A stretch of DNA of 64,000 nucleotides from an uncultured Methanospirillum sp. (GTDB taxonomy: Archaea; Halobacteriota; Methanomicrobia; Methanomicrobiales; Methanospirillaceae): positions 3,533,986-3,597,985 of the forward strand of contig NZ_OY764544.1 of the NCBI RefSeq assembly GCF_963668475.1, given 5' to 3'. The position numbers and the translations under genes were made by a program. This document shows positions 51,641 to 62,276 of this stretch, piece by piece; position 1 is the first letter of the stretch, and the number at the start of each line of letters is the position of its first letter. Under the pieces are notes generated by a model, which did not search any database, was not told the DNA's origin, and worked only from the letters and a program-made list of their open reading frames with translations.

Positions 51641-52270
51641 GTGGGGATCAAAGAGTGGCTCATACCTCAAGATAAGGTGTTTTTTGACCTCTTCGAGCGT
51701 TTAGCCCGTATTGTCGTCATATCCGCCGAAGAACTCGAGTCGATGGTGAACAACCAGCAGGATCGGGAGATCGCCTTTAAGAAGATTAAAGAACTCGAGC
51801 ATCAGGGTGACCAGATCACTCACGAGATATATGAGAACCTGAACCGGACATTCATCACACCGCTCGATCCTCTGGAGATCTCGCGTCTTGCTTCGGCACT
51901 GGATGACATTCTGGACTATGTAGACGATTCTGCAGAGAAGATGATCAACTACGGCGTCCTTGAGTTCGACAATTACATGCAGGACTTCGCACAACTGATA
52001 CGCCTATCGGTTATTCAACTTGAGAATGGAGTCAAATTGATCAGATCGACCAAGGATCTGCCAAAACTGGACTCATGCGGAATCGAGGTCAACCGGCTTG
52101 AGAACCTTGCCGATGATCTCCTCTCCAAATCAATCAAACATCTCTTCATGGGCAATGACCCGGTGATGATGATCAAACTCAAAGATATCTACGAATGCCT
52201 GGAGACAGCGACAGATAAATGCGAAGATGTCACAAACGTCCTCTCTGATATCAGCATCCGTCACTCGTGA
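51641..52270 (+). CDS. DUF47 / PhoU-like accessory protein of PiT transporter
   Basis: 209 residues starting at GTG 51641. It is all-helical with the PhoU-like pattern (FKKIKELEHQGDQITHEIYENL and CLETATDKCEDVTNVL). DUF47 proteins are encoded next to PiT transporters and are thought to gate them. Here the start of the transporter overlaps its stop by 4 bp. No ribosome site is visible before the GTG; the AT-rich stretch near 51605-51625 is a possible promoter. Confidence 0.93.
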   Translation: MGIKEWLIPQDKVFFDLFERLARIVVISAEELESMVNNQQDREIAFKKIKELEHQGDQITHEIYENLNRTFITPLDPLEISRLASALDDILDYVDDSAEKMINYGVLEFDNYMQDFAQLIRLSVIQLENGVKLIRSTKDLPKLDSCGIEVNRLENLADDLLSKSIKHLFMGNDPVMMIKLKDIYECLETATDKCEDVTNVLSDISIRHS

Positions 52271-53454
52271 TTCAGATGGAGCCAATCCTCATCATCGGCA
52301 TCGCCGTGGCACTCCTCTTTAACTTTTTGAACGGGCTGCACGACGCTGCAAACTCAATATCTACAATTGTTGCAACCAGGGTTCTCACGCCAGTTCAGGC
52401 AGTGGCTCTTGCAGCCTTCTTCAACCTTATAGGTCCGCTCTTCTTCACAACCGCCATTGCAAAGACGATCGGAAAAGGGATCATTGTCCCTGGATGGCTG
52501 ACTCTTGAGGTGATTATTATTGGGATTCTGGTTGCCTCGTTCTGGATCTACTTTACTGCGTACATCGGTATTCCCATATCATCCACCCATGCCATGATCG
52601 GCGGGCTCATCGGGGCAGCCGTGGCCTATGGTGGGTATTCGGTTGTGATTCTCCCGACTCTTCAGATCCTTGAAGGCCTGGTCTGGTATGGAATTGCCGG
52701 AATCATCGCAGGTGCAGTTATTCTGACACTTCTTGCACGGTGGAACAAGGAAGAGAACCTGAAGATGTATGCAGGACTTGGTGGATACTTCGGGTTTGTG
52801 TTTTCGATCCCACTCTGCATCGCCCTTCACCTCCTCCCGATTTCCGGAATTATCAGTATCGTCCTTTTCATCGTGATCTCCCCGTCTCTCGGGCTTGCGC
52901 TGGCATTTCTGCTCGGCTGTCTCGTGATCAGGATCTGCAGAAACAAAGATCACAGAATGATGAATCATATCTTCAACAAGTTGCAGATCGTATCATCAGC
53001 ATTCTACAGTATCGGTCATGGCAGCAACGATGCACAGCATGCAATGGGTATCATCACCGCCATGCTGGTGACAGCCGGGGTGTTGACCGACTTTTCTGTG
53101 CCCCTCTGGGTAATTCTCCTCTCAAGTGCAGCAATATCACTGGGCACTCTTACCGGCGGGTGGAGGATCGTTCAGACGATGGCAAAACGTATCACTCATC
53201 TTCGCCCGTATCAGGGATTCTGTGCAGAGACCGGCGGTGGAATCGTCCTCCTTCTGGTCACTCTCTTCGGAGTTCCGGTCTCAAGCACCCACGCAATCAG
53301 TGGGTGCATCATGGGAGTCGGTGCAACCCAGGGGAGTTCGTCTGTCAACTGGGGTGTTGTCAGGCGGATTGTAACCGCATGGGTCATCACTATCCCGCTG
53401 ACTGCTGCATTCTCTTGGATTGTTTTTTCAGCATACCTTGCAATCTGGGGCTGA
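52267..53454 (+). CDS. pit: Inorganic phosphate transporter, PiT family
   Basis: 395 residues from GTG 52267 (ATG 52276 is possible). About eleven membrane helices with the duplicated PiT signature: GLHDAANSISTIVATR and SSTHAMIGG in the first half, GSNDAQHAMGI and VSSTHAISG in the second. It takes up phosphate, driven by protons or sodium. Coupled to the DUF47 gene. With ppk in the window it supplies phosphate for polyphosphate. Confidence 0.96.
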   Translation: MIQMEPILIIGIAVALLFNFLNGLHDAANSISTIVATRVLTPVQAVALAAFFNLIGPLFFTTAIAKTIGKGIIVPGWLTLEVIIIGILVASFWIYFTAYIGIPISSTHAMIGGLIGAAVAYGGYSVVILPTLQILEGLVWYGIAGIIAGAVILTLLARWNKEENLKMYAGLGGYFGFVFSIPLCIALHLLPISGIISIVLFIVISPSLGLALAFLLGCLVIRICRNKDHRMMNHIFNKLQIVSSAFYSIGHGSNDAQHAMGIITAMLVTAGVLTDFSVPLWVILLSSAAISLGTLTGGWRIVQTMAKRITHLRPYQGFCAETGGGIVLLLVTLFGVPVSSTHAISGCIMGVGATQGSSSVNWGVVRRIVTAWVITIPLTAAFSWIVFSAYLAIWG

Positions 53455-53680
53455 TTTTCCTTTTCTTCTCATGTACCCGCAATTCCTGCTTAACCTTATA
53501 TGTATGCAGGCATAACTGGTCAACTGACAGCGGGTACCTGAACCGTCCGGGTCCGGGCCTGCAGGCGAATGAATTTTGATTCATTGCTATATGGCCAGCC
53601 CGACTCAAGGGGCTATGTTCTCCTGTGGTCCAGTCTGGGAGAGAGCCTCTATCAGGGGTACTCCTGCGGAGTGATCCAGC

Positions 53681-55180
53681 ATGAAGGAATTATATGAGAA
53701 GATGATCCGGGAAGCGATGGCAGCACAGCGGGCTGACGTCTCTACAGTACAAAAGAAACGCGGAACTAAATTCTCGATGGCTGACGCAAAGCCGTACCTC
53801 GATGCAGTTTCCGGGATGAAGGCAGGTGAAGGGCAGAGCAAGTCCGTTATCGATCTCCACAAGGAGTCGGTAAAATCACACTATACTATCCTCTCCAACC
53901 TTACCAAGACGGTCCGGCCGGAAGACGACCCCTTTGTTGAGCATTACCAGACTCCGGTGATCCTTGAGATCCTCTGTGACAAAGACCCGGCATTCAAGAA
54001 GAGTATGGCCGAGTTTGTCAAGCAGATTAGTAAGAGTGAAGCGATCATCGGCCTTGAGTCAGCAAGACGGTATGCAGGATTTTATGGCCCTACCTGTGTG
54101 GTTGACTTCGCTCTTATACCTGGAAGTACCAGCAATGTCGTGAACCAGATCCTCAAGGCAACCAAGATTCCCGATGACCACAAGAAAGCCATCCTTGCTG
54201 CTAAATCATGGGGAATGAACACCAGTTATGGAATTGGTGACGTGTTTGCACATGCTGTTGAGTCAGGTGAAACCCTTGCAGCAGCAACAAAAAAGGAGAT
54301 CGAGATGCTCGCCTCGATCTACACAAATCCTGTGTTGGCACAGGCAGAACTCATGGATTCCCTGGGCCAGAAATCGTTTGACTGCAGGAAGTACATGCAG
54401 GAGTACAGGGCCAAGATGGAGCCCTTTGTCCTGGCCGCAATCGCTGACAAGGTTCACTACGCTAACATCGTGACGATTCCGGCGTACTGCGTCGGTGATG
54501 TTGCACACCATATCTCCCAGTCCACCTTCAACATGTGCAAGGATGACATGGTGATGGGGATCATCGAGGCTGTCACTGATGTTATTGAAAACAGCTTGAT
54601 GGCGTCGGTTGGCAAGTTCAAGACTCCTGAACAGCTGGTCTCGGTAGCGACCGGTGCGAGTGCAGCTGCTGTTGAGTATATTCTTGAGATGGATGGGTTC
54701 AACGCCCTGATGATCGTTGACCTGCTCACGAAACGCTATCACAACTATGTCCAGCTCAACCCGACGAGAGGAGCTGCAGCAGAACTGCACAACTGCGACT
54801 TCATGGACATGATCTACCGGGGATGGGGAATACTTGACCGTGCACGCAAGATCAGAAACGGTTCAGGAAAGGATCTGAAGCCAACTGTCTCCGGTCTTCC
54901 GATTGATCTCACACCGGTGTATACACACGAGATCCTCAACAACCCACAGTGGTATGCCTATCCAGCCTGTGCCATCACGGTCCGTCTCTCTGCCCTGATG
55001 AGACTTGCGGATTATCCCTGTCTGCTTACGAGCGAACCTATCACTGCCACCTTAATGACCAATGTCATTGCCCTTAAGAAAGAGATCCCCGCTGCCCCTG
55101 CACGGATCTGTAAGAACTGTGCTTCTGCATCCTGTGCAGACTTCAGACACGAATACTGCCAGTACCGCGAAGCGGTATAG
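53681..55180 (+). CDS. DUF2193 protein (methanogen family of unknown function)
   Basis: 499 residues. No membrane helices. A helical N-terminal half leads to a conserved centre (SYGIGDVFAHAVESGE, ADKVHYANIVTIPAYCVGDV, HHISQSTFNMCKDDMVMG) and a C-terminal Cys cluster CKNCASASC followed by EYCQY, suitable for a metal or Fe-S centre. The sequence agrees with DUF2193, found in methanogens and some anaerobes; function unknown. Ribosome site GGAGTGAT precedes ATG 53681. Followed by DUF2180 and an aquaporin in tight spacing. Confidence 0.88.
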   Translation: MKELYEKMIREAMAAQRADVSTVQKKRGTKFSMADAKPYLDAVSGMKAGEGQSKSVIDLHKESVKSHYTILSNLTKTVRPEDDPFVEHYQTPVILEILCDKDPAFKKSMAEFVKQISKSEAIIGLESARRYAGFYGPTCVVDFALIPGSTSNVVNQILKATKIPDDHKKAILAAKSWGMNTSYGIGDVFAHAVESGETLAAATKKEIEMLASIYTNPVLAQAELMDSLGQKSFDCRKYMQEYRAKMEPFVLAAIADKVHYANIVTIPAYCVGDVAHHISQSTFNMCKDDMVMGIIEAVTDVIENSLMASVGKFKTPEQLVSVATGASAAAVEYILEMDGFNALMIVDLLTKRYHNYVQLNPTRGAAAELHNCDFMDMIYRGWGILDRARKIRNGSGKDLKPTVSGLPIDLTPVYTHEILNNPQWYAYPACAITVRLSALMRLADYPCLLTSEPITATLMTNVIALKKEIPAAPARICKNCASASCADFRHEYCQYREAV

Positions 55181-55190
55181 GTTGATGAAC

Positions 55191-55400
55191 ATGAAATGTT
55201 ATGTCTGCGCAAAACAGGGGAAGACAACCGAGGCGGTTGGTATCTGCATCATCTGTGGAATGGGGCTCTGCATGGATCATGTAATCCGTGAGGAGCGTTC
55301 TGTCTGGGAAGGTGGATATCCATTCCCTGCACAGAAGATGAAGAAAACCCTACCCAGGATTCTCTGCAGGGACTGTGCTGAAGCAGTCAGAGAGGAGTGA
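55191..55400 (+). CDS. DUF2180 small zinc-binding protein
   Basis: 69 residues from ATG 55191, chosen because GGTTGAT lies just upstream and the family starts MKCYVC; ATG 55185 is two codons earlier. Cysteine pairs (MKCYVCAKQG, GICIICGMGLC, LCRDC) plus His in CMDHVI indicate two zinc knuckles, B-box-like. The sequence agrees with DUF2180, a small archaeal family. It sits between DUF2193 and the aquaporin with gaps of about 10 and 5 bp. Confidence 0.87.
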   Translation: MKCYVCAKQGKTTEAVGICIICGMGLCMDHVIREERSVWEGGYPFPAQKMKKTLPRILCRDCAEAVREE

Positions 55401-55405
55401 CCCCG

Positions 55406-56146
55406 ATGGTATCACTCCTCAAGAGATCGGTTGCCGAAGGAATAGGAACAGCCCTGCTGGTGTATTTCGGTGCAGGGGCAGCAGCGATCACCCTGATGAT
55501 CAGCCAGGGAACGAAGCCAACCTCCTCGTTTAACATCGGGATAGGTGCTCTTGGGGGTCTTGGCGACTGGCTTGCCATCGGGCTTGCATTTGCATTCGTT
55601 ATTGCTGCAGTTATCTATGCTACTGGACGAATATCCGGTGCACATATTAACCCGGCGGTAACCATCGCTCTCTGGGCAACCAAACGGTTCCCATTACAAG
55701 ACTGTGGTGCGTACATCGTAGCCCAGTTAATTGGTGCGGCAATCGGGAGTTTTCTCTTTGCAGCTTCAGCCGGAATGGACGCTGTCACCATCGGTGGTCT
55801 TGGTGCAACTGCCCCGTTTCCAGGTATCAGTATGGGACAGGCAGTCCTCGCGGAATTCATCGGGACATTCATCCTGATGCTGGTCATCATGGGTGTGGCC
55901 GTGGACAGGCAGGCACCGGCAGGATTTGCCGGACTCGCCATTGGTCTGACTGTTGGTGGTGTTATCACTACAACCGGCAATATTGCAGGTTCTTCACTCA
56001 ACCCAGCACGAACCTTCGGGCCGTATCTTGGTGATCTGATTCTTGGTGGGACCAATCATTTTGGTACCTTTCCTATCTACCTGATCGGTCCGATCCTGGG
56101 TGCGGTAGCTGCAGCGTTTCTCTACGACTGGTTGCAGGCTGAGTAA
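55406..56146 (+). CDS. aqpM: Aquaporin / glycerol-facilitator family channel (AqpM-like)
   Basis: 246 residues from ATG 55406, preceded by GAGGAGTGA; the frame opens at a GTG 9 bp earlier. Six membrane helices and both NPA boxes (GAHINPAVTIALW and GSSLNPARTFGP). Similar to the archaeal AqpM, which conducts water and slowly glycerol or small gases. It is the third gene of a compact unit with DUF2193 and DUF2180. Confidence 0.94.
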   Translation: MVSLLKRSVAEGIGTALLVYFGAGAAAITLMISQGTKPTSSFNIGIGALGGLGDWLAIGLAFAFVIAAVIYATGRISGAHINPAVTIALWATKRFPLQDCGAYIVAQLIGAAIGSFLFAASAGMDAVTIGGLGATAPFPGISMGQAVLAEFIGTFILMLVIMGVAVDRQAPAGFAGLAIGLTVGGVITTTGNIAGSSLNPARTFGPYLGDLILGGTNHFGTFPIYLIGPILGAVAAAFLYDWLQAE

Positions 56147-56294
56147 TCCCATTCAAAACCCATTTTTCTGATATCTGGTTGCTCATTGTTGGTGTTGTCT
56201 TTCGTGCAAACCTCTAAGTTTTTTTAATCTGATATCGCATCATTACCTACGGCAGAGAAAACCTGACGTTCTAAATTTTCATTTATTTCGCAAT

Positions 56295-56903
56295 ATGAAT
56301 ACTACAGTCCCGGCAGGGGGTAAAACCATACCAATCAGTAAAGAAGTACTCCGGAATATTCTCCGGGAACGCAGGTGGGCATTGTCAGAAGCGGAACGGG
56401 TGGAGAAGAGCCTGAAGATCTGTGAATGCCTCAAAGAGGTCATCATCCCCGGCGAAGAGGTTCTTGTCTACTGTGCCAAGGATCCTGAGGTTGAAACCTC
56501 CCGAATCATCTCGTATCTTCTGGACCAGGATATTCCGGTCATTGTTCCGATCATTCAGAAAGAAGATGTAAGTCTTCGTCTTTCGTATCTGCAGGATCCC
56601 TCCTGCCTTGTCTCAAGCACGTTTCATGTGCCAGAGCCTATCGGTTCAGAGATCCCTGCAAATCCCGCTGATGTGACGTCAGCCATTATCCCGATGCTTG
56701 GGTTTGACCGGTCAGGTGCACGGCTTGGGTACGGAGCAGGGTATTATGATCGGTTTCTCTCAGAAAACCGGCACATTCGGACCATCGGGCTTGCCTACTC
56801 ATGCCAGGAAGAGCCTTTGCTCCCTACCGATGCAAATGATATCAGCATGGAGGTCATCGTGACCGAGGAAGAGATTATTCACAGGGGGCAGGGTATGTCA
56901 TGA
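56295..56903 (+). CDS. 5-formyltetrahydrofolate cyclo-ligase family protein
   Basis: 202 residues. It carries LRNILRERRWALS, EVLVYCAKDPEVET, the phosphate/ATP loop GARLGYGAGYYDRFL and GLAYSCQE, all hallmarks of the MTHFS family that closes 5-formyl-folate to methenyl-folate using ATP. In a methanogen using tetrahydromethanopterin the pterin substrate may differ. It overlaps the first Cdc48 gene by 4 bp. Confidence 0.93.
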   Translation: MNTTVPAGGKTIPISKEVLRNILRERRWALSEAERVEKSLKICECLKEVIIPGEEVLVYCAKDPEVETSRIISYLLDQDIPVIVPIIQKEDVSLRLSYLQDPSCLVSSTFHVPEPIGSEIPANPADVTSAIIPMLGFDRSGARLGYGAGYYDRFLSENRHIRTIGLAYSCQEEPLLPTDANDISMEVIVTEEEIIHRGQGMS

Positions 56904-59296
56904 ACCAGAGTGGGGGAATCAGACTTGAGGTCAAGCGTGCTGCAGAGGAGGATGCGGGAAAAGGGATAGCACGGCTCCACCAGGCAGTGATGCGTGCACT
57001 CGGGATCGTGAATGGTGAGTTTGTCGAACTCCTGGGGGCAAAACGTGCGGTGGCCGCTGCCTGGAGCACCCAGAATACTGGTCATGGCAGAAGCGAGATT
57101 GCGATAGATGGTGAGATACGTAGTAATGCCGGGTGCGGTATCGATGACAAGGTACTGGTAAAACGGGTTCTGGCTCATGATCTTCACAAGGTTGTGCTCC
57201 AGCCGGTGACCGGTGTCACCCTCAACAATCCGGAGATCCTGCTCGCTAAAAAACTCCGGGGCCGGCCAGTTCTTGAGGGACAGACCGTCAGGATAGACCT
57301 AATCGGCAACACAGTCAACTTCATTGTCTCCAGGCTTGAGCCGAAAGGTGTCGGGGTAGTGACCTTCTCCACCGAAGTCATCCTTCACGATGTTCCGTAC
57401 CAGACCGAAGAGGTCAGGCACGAAGAGTCGGTCATTCACTACGAGGATATCGGTGGGCTGTCTCGTGAGATCAGTCTGATAAGGGAGATGATCGAGATCC
57501 CTCTCCGGTACCCGAAGGTGTTTGAACGGCTCGGGATCGATCCGCCCAAGGGTGTGCTTCTCTACGGCCCACCCGGGACAGGGAAGACACTCCTTGCAAA
57601 AGCAGTTGCAAGCGAGGTAGATGCCCATTTTGTCCCGTTATCCGGTCCTGAAGTGATGAGCAAGTACTACGGTGACTCTGAGAAGAAGATCCGAGAGATA
57701 TTTGATTCAGCACGGGAAAAAGCACCTTCAATTATATTTATTGACGAGATCGACTCGATTGCACCCAAACGGCAGGAGACATCCGGTGAGGTTGAACGCC
57801 GGGTGACGGCCCAGTTGCTTACCATGATGGACGGGCTTGCATCCAGGGGCCAGGTGGTTGTTATTGCAGCCACGAACATCCCGGATGCCATAGATCCTGC
57901 TCTCCGGCGGGGAGGAAGGTTTGACAGGGAGATCGAGATCGGTATCCCTGATCGGGCAGGGAGGCTTGAGATCTACCACGTCCATACCAGGAATATGCCA
58001 CTCGCACCAGATGTTGATCTCGAGTCATATGCCGAACTGAGTTATGGATTTGTCGGTGCCGATATCGCCCTTCACTGTAAGGAGGCTGCGATGCATGCTC
58101 TTCGTGGAATCATGGTCCAGATGAAGGAAGGGCAGGAGGTTCCTCCCGAGGTGATCGACAACCTCGTCATCTCTGACCGTGATTTCATCGAGGCACGTAA
58201 ATCGGTTGAGCCCTCTGCGATGAGGGAACTGTATATCGAGGTCCCGGAAGTCCCCTGGGAGATGGTGGCAGGCCTTGACAGGGTAAAATACGAGATCGAG
58301 AAGGTGATTGAATGGCCGATCAAACGAAAGGAAGCGTTTGAAAAACTGAAGATAAGACCTCCGAAAGGAATCCTGCTCTTCGGTCCTCCAGGGACCGGAA
58401 AAACCCTGCTTGCAAAAGCGATTGCAGCAAAATCCAGGATGAACTTCATCGCGATCAAAGGGCCCGAACTCCTCTCCAAATGGGTTGGAGACTCTGAAAA
58501 ACAAGTCCGTGAGGCGTTCAGAAAGGCTCGGCAGTCTGCCCCGGCCATCATCTTTTTCGACGAGATCGACGCCCTTGTTCAGAAGCGTGGGCAGCAGTCC
58601 GGGACCTCAAGGGTGGGGGAGAGTGTGCTTTCACAGATTCTCACCGAGATGGATGGGATTGAGGAACTGAAGGACGTCATTGTGGTTGCAGCAACGAACC
58701 GACCTGACATGCTGGATCCGGCCATCCTCAGGCCTGGCAGGATAGAGAAGCACATCTACATCCCTGCACCTGATGTTCTGGCCCGTGAGTCAATCCTCTC
58801 GCTCTATCTTGGTGATATCAGAGAATTACTCGATCCTTCAATCAGCCTTCAGGATCTGGCTGGTCGTATGCAGTACTTTGTTGGCGCAGATATTCAGGCC
58901 TTTGTCAGGGAACTCAAACTGATCGTCCTTGAAGAGATCTTCTCACTCGATGCAGAATCAGCAGAACAGTATCAGATCAGGATTCAGGAGGATCAGATCA
59001 CCCGTGCCCTTGAGGCCGTGAAAGGAACCCTTGGAAGCAAAACCCTTGAAGGATTTGAGATCGGAGCATGGGAGCTCCTCTACCCTAGATCACAACGCGA
59101 TATCCTGATGAGGGCAGCAGTTGCTGTGAACCATGCCGATAAGATAAACCTCCTTGCACCGTTACCTGAAGGTATCGGATTGATCGTCTCCGAACTCCGA
59201 GATATCACCTTCTGGCAGGAGAAAAATTTTGCCAGGATTGCTGATCTGACCCGGGATCTGGATCTCTTTCTCAAACAGGTCCGGGCAGAGCAGTAA
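56900..59296 (+). CDS. Cdc48/VAT-family AAA ATPase (first paralogue)
   Basis: 798 residues. An N-terminal double-psi barrel domain (about 1-180) precedes two AAA modules. D1: Walker [18 protein letters not shown], Walker [15 protein letters not shown], arginine-finger region [16 protein letters not shown]2: Walker [19 protein letters not shown], Walker [27 protein letters not shown]. These hexamers unfold proteins for the proteasome or extract complexes. The C-terminal tail (residues about 690-798) is longer than in the core family and has no HbYX end. Coupled to the MTHFS-type gene by a 4-bp overlap. Confidence 0.95.
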   Translation: MNQSGGIRLEVKRAAEEDAGKGIARLHQAVMRALGIVNGEFVELLGAKRAVAAAWSTQNTGHGRSEIAIDGEIRSNAGCGIDDKVLVKRVLAHDLHKVVLQPVTGVTLNNPEILLAKKLRGRPVLEGQTVRIDLIGNTVNFIVSRLEPKGVGVVTFSTEVILHDVPYQTEEVRHEESVIHYEDIGGLSREISLIREMIEIPLRYPKVFERLGIDPPKGVLLYGPPGTGKTLLAKAVASEVDAHFVPLSGPEVMSKYYGDSEKKIREIFDSAREKAPSIIFIDEIDSIAPKRQETSGEVERRVTAQLLTMMDGLASRGQVVVIAATNIPDAIDPALRRGGRFDREIEIGIPDRAGRLEIYHVHTRNMPLAPDVDLESYAELSYGFVGADIALHCKEAAMHALRGIMVQMKEGQEVPPEVIDNLVISDRDFIEARKSVEPSAMRELYIEVPEVPWEMVAGLDRVKYEIEKVIEWPIKRKEAFEKLKIRPPKGILLFGPPGTGKTLLAKAIAAKSRMNFIAIKGPELLSKWVGDSEKQVREAFRKARQSAPAIIFFDEIDALVQKRGQQSGTSRVGESVLSQILTEMDGIEELKDVIVVAATNRPDMLDPAILRPGRIEKHIYIPAPDVLARESILSLYLGDIRELLDPSISLQDLAGRMQYFVGADIQAFVRELKLIVLEEIFSLDAESAEQYQIRIQEDQITRALEAVKGTLGSKTLEGFEIGAWELLYPRSQRDILMRAAVAVNHADKINLLAPLPEGIGLIVSELRDITFWQEKNFARIADLTRDLDLFLKQVRAEQ

Positions 59297-59473
59297 CTCA
59301 GTCCAGATCTTTTTTCATGTTGCTGGTGTGAATCTTTTTGAATTCCCCCTAATTGGAATTTCAATTAATGTATCTTCCGATATTAATCAGGTATCAATTT
59401 GCAAGCATTATACATTTTTTATTGAATTATTCTGAATATTGTGTGCCGAAATAATTTCAGCGTCTCAATCACT

Positions 59474-59481
59474 TTTATATA
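59474..59481 (+). promoter_or_regulatory. TATA box of the second Cdc48 gene
   Basis: TTTATATA in an AT-rich gap of 231 bp; expected start near 59503, giving a leader of about 25 nt with ribosome site GAGGAT before ATG 59528. This gives the second Cdc48 gene its own promoter. Confidence 0.7.
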
Positions 59482-59527
59482 TTATTGGAGAGTAACTTAG
59501 GGTGAATCTTACAAAGAGGATTATCAT

Positions 59528-62257
59528 ATGTCTACAACTCGTGACATTACACTAATTGTTCAGGAAGCACCGGTGCAGGACAAGGGAAAAGACATTGCCC
59601 GGATATCCTGGGATACAATGGAGAAACTGGGACTCTCCCGTGGTGATGTGATTGAGATTGAGGGGGCTTACAAGACGTATGCCCTCGTCTCCCCGGCAAG
59701 TTCCCCATGGGCTGACGTGATCTATATCGATGGGAACATCAGGCGGAGAACTGGTGTCGGTATTCGTGAGCAGGCTGTCATCAGAAAGGCAGAACCCAGG
59801 GAGGCAAAAAAGGCCGAATTTCAGATCATACAGGATGTTCAGGGCCTTGACATAAGAGAACTGGAACAGTTCCTTGCCGAACAACTCAAGGGAAATCTGC
59901 TCTTCACAGGGAAAGATATAGCGATCCCGGTGGAAGGTGCTGAACGTGATCCATTTGATGATCTCTTCAGGGCACGTTCCTTTGGTGGTTCGATCTGGAG
60001 TTCTCCGACCACCTATGCGGTAGTCAGGATCACCTCCACCGATCCTGAAGGTGCCACCATTTCTACACCAAATACCAGATTCTCGGCGATAAGGGGAGGG
60101 AAACAGGCATCTGCCTCATCTGGGAGGGCAGGATCACCGGCAGCACAGTCCGGTGAAGGAGGAGAGAAGGAGAAGTATATCCCAGATGTCCATTACGAGG
60201 ACATCGGTGGACTCGGGCGTGAACTCTCGCTCGTGCGTGAGATGATCGAGCTTCCCCTGCGAAATCCCGATCTCTTCAACCATCTCGGTATCGAACCGCC
60301 TAAAGGGGTACTCCTCTACGGACCGCCAGGTACCGGGAAAACCCTGATCGCCAAAGCCGTAGCAAACGAGGTGAATGCTCACTTCATCACCCTCTCAGGC
60401 CCCGAGATCATGAACAAGTATTACGGGGAGAGTGAAGGAAAACTTCGTGAGGTCTTTGAAGAAGCAGAGGAGCATGCTCCTTCGATCATCTTCATAGATG
60501 AGATAGACCCGATAGCGCCCAAGCGGGAGGATACGAAAGGGGAGGTTGAACGTCGTATCGTTGCCCAACTCCTGGCCCTGATGGATGGGCTCAAGAGCCG
60601 GGGCAGGGTCATTGTGATAGCAGCAACTAACCTGCCTGACAACCTGGACCCTGCATTGAGGCGGGGAGGCCGGTTCGATCGTGAGATCGAGATCGGAATT
60701 CCTGATGTGTCAGGAAGGATGGCGATCTTCCAGATCCATTCTCAGCGTGTGCCCCTTGACCTCGCCGGTGTAACTATCAGCGAAGATCAACTGACCCGCG
60801 ATGAAAAGTTGCAGATCTCCCGGCTTGACGATGATATCACAAGCCTTGAGGCAAGACGATCTTCAGATGAGGTGAGTCAAAATAAGAAGGGAGACGAAGG
60901 GGAGGAGATTGAACGAAGGCTCAGTGATGTAAAAGCACAGAAAGAGGAGGTTGAGAACCAGATCAAGAGACGGCTCTTCCTTCAGCCGTTTGCAAATCAG
61001 ACCCATGGGTTTGTCGGTGCTGACATCAGCCTGACTGTGAAAGAGGCTGCAATGCATGCCCTTCGTAAAGGCCTCGAGAAGGTTCCTCCGAAAGATCTGA
61101 AAGAGGGAAAGATCGACAAGAGCCTCATTGCATCTATCCGGGTAACCCTGGGAGATTTCCAGGCTGCCCTCTCCCATGTGGAACCTTCAGCTATGCGTGA
61201 GGTGCTCATAGAGATACCTGATGTATCATGGGGTCAGGTCGGTGGTCTTGAAGAGGTCAAGAAGGATCTGAAGGAGGCGGTCGAGTGGCCGCTCAGGTAC
61301 CCGCAGATCTTCAGTCACCTGCAGACCAAGACACCCAAAGGAATTCTGCTCTTTGGTCCGCCCGGTACCGGGAAGACTCTGATGGCGAAAGCAGTTGCAC
61401 ACGAGAGTGAATGCAACTTCATCTCTGTGAAAGGGCCTGAACTGATCTCCAAGTGGGTTGGTGAGTCAGAGAAGGGGATCAGAGAGGTCTTCCGCAAAGC
61501 GAGACAGGCTGCACCGTCGATCATCTTCTTTGATGAGATCGACTCGCTCGTGCCGAAGCGGGGAAGTTACTCTGATGCTACCCATGTGACCGAGAGTGTG
61601 GTCTCGCAGATCCTGACCGAGATGGATGGGATGGAAGAACTCAAGAACGTGACCATCATTGCGGCAACCAACAGACCTGACATGTTGGACGATGCATTGA
61701 TGAGACCTGGCAGGCTTGAGCGCCACATCTTTGTTCCCCCACCGGACAAAGAAGGGAGAAGACAGATCTTCGAGGTGTACCTGAAGGATGCAGGGACACT
61801 TCTCACCGCTGATGTCACCATCAATCAGTTGGTGGAGAAGACCGAGGGGTATGTTGGTGCCGACATCGAAGCCCTGATCCGTGAGGCCAAGCTTGCAGCC
61901 ATGCGCGAGTTCATAGCACTAATGGCCGGAAGAACTGATCGTGAACTCGAAGAAGCGGTAGCAAATGTCAGGATCACCAGCCGACACTTCGAGGAGGCAT
62001 TCGGTCGGGTGAAAGGTTCACTAGATGACACTACCCGTGAACGGTATACCCGGGAATCCTGGCAGATCCTCTATAACCAGGATCAGAAAAAGATCTTGGA
62101 GAAGGCGGCATTCATCATTGCCTCTTCAGAAAACCGTGGAATCCCGGAGGGTGAGATAAGGGATCTCAAGGCGAAGGTCTATGGAGGAGCAATAAAAGAC
62201 TTTACCAGCATAGAAAAGCAGACACAGGAACTTGATAAGAGATACAACCCCACCTAA
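59528..62257 (+). CDS. Cdc48/VAT-family AAA ATPase with coiled-coil insert (second paralogue)
   Basis: 909 residues. The N domain (about 1-175) is followed by a Ser/Ala/Gly-rich linker (about 180-215), D1 (Walker [18 protein letters not shown], Walker [15 protein letters not shown]) and D2 ([32 protein letters not shown]). Between the D1 sheet and its helical lid, at residues about 414-485, is an insertion rich in Glu, Lys, Asp and Arg ([20 protein letters not shown]) predicted as coiled coil; the first paralogue lacks it. A charged C-terminal tail follows D2. It has its own promoter and is followed by an Hsp20-like gene 19 bp downstream. Confidence 0.95.
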   Translation: MSTTRDITLIVQEAPVQDKGKDIARISWDTMEKLGLSRGDVIEIEGAYKTYALVSPASSPWADVIYIDGNIRRRTGVGIREQAVIRKAEPREAKKAEFQIIQDVQGLDIRELEQFLAEQLKGNLLFTGKDIAIPVEGAERDPFDDLFRARSFGGSIWSSPTTYAVVRITSTDPEGATISTPNTRFSAIRGGKQASASSGRAGSPAAQSGEGGEKEKYIPDVHYEDIGGLGRELSLVREMIELPLRNPDLFNHLGIEPPKGVLLYGPPGTGKTLIAKAVANEVNAHFITLSGPEIMNKYYGESEGKLREVFEEAEEHAPSIIFIDEIDPIAPKREDTKGEVERRIVAQLLALMDGLKSRGRVIVIAATNLPDNLDPALRRGGRFDREIEIGIPDVSGRMAIFQIHSQRVPLDLAGVTISEDQLTRDEKLQISRLDDDITSLEARRSSDEVSQNKKGDEGEEIERRLSDVKAQKEEVENQIKRRLFLQPFANQTHGFVGADISLTVKEAAMHALRKGLEKVPPKDLKEGKIDKSLIASIRVTLGDFQAALSHVEPSAMREVLIEIPDVSWGQVGGLEEVKKDLKEAVEWPLRYPQIFSHLQTKTPKGILLFGPPGTGKTLMAKAVAHESECNFISVKGPELISKWVGESEKGIREVFRKARQAAPSIIFFDEIDSLVPKRGSYSDATHVTESVVSQILTEMDGMEELKNVTIIAATNRPDMLDDALMRPGRLERHIFVPPPDKEGRRQIFEVYLKDAGTLLTADVTINQLVEKTEGYVGADIEALIREAKLAAMREFIALMAGRTDRELEEAVANVRITSRHFEEAFGRVKGSLDDTTRERYTRESWQILYNQDQKKILEKAAFIIASSENRGIPEGEIRDLKAKVYGGAIKDFTSIEKQTQELDKRYNPT

Positions 62258-62276
62258 TAAGGAGAGCGCCACAATC

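Noticed and set aside
52740..53579. 279-codon plus-strand frame overlapping the PiT transporter
   Set aside because: It is in another frame of a clear transporter gene and is rich in Arg, Ser and Cys as typical of shadows.
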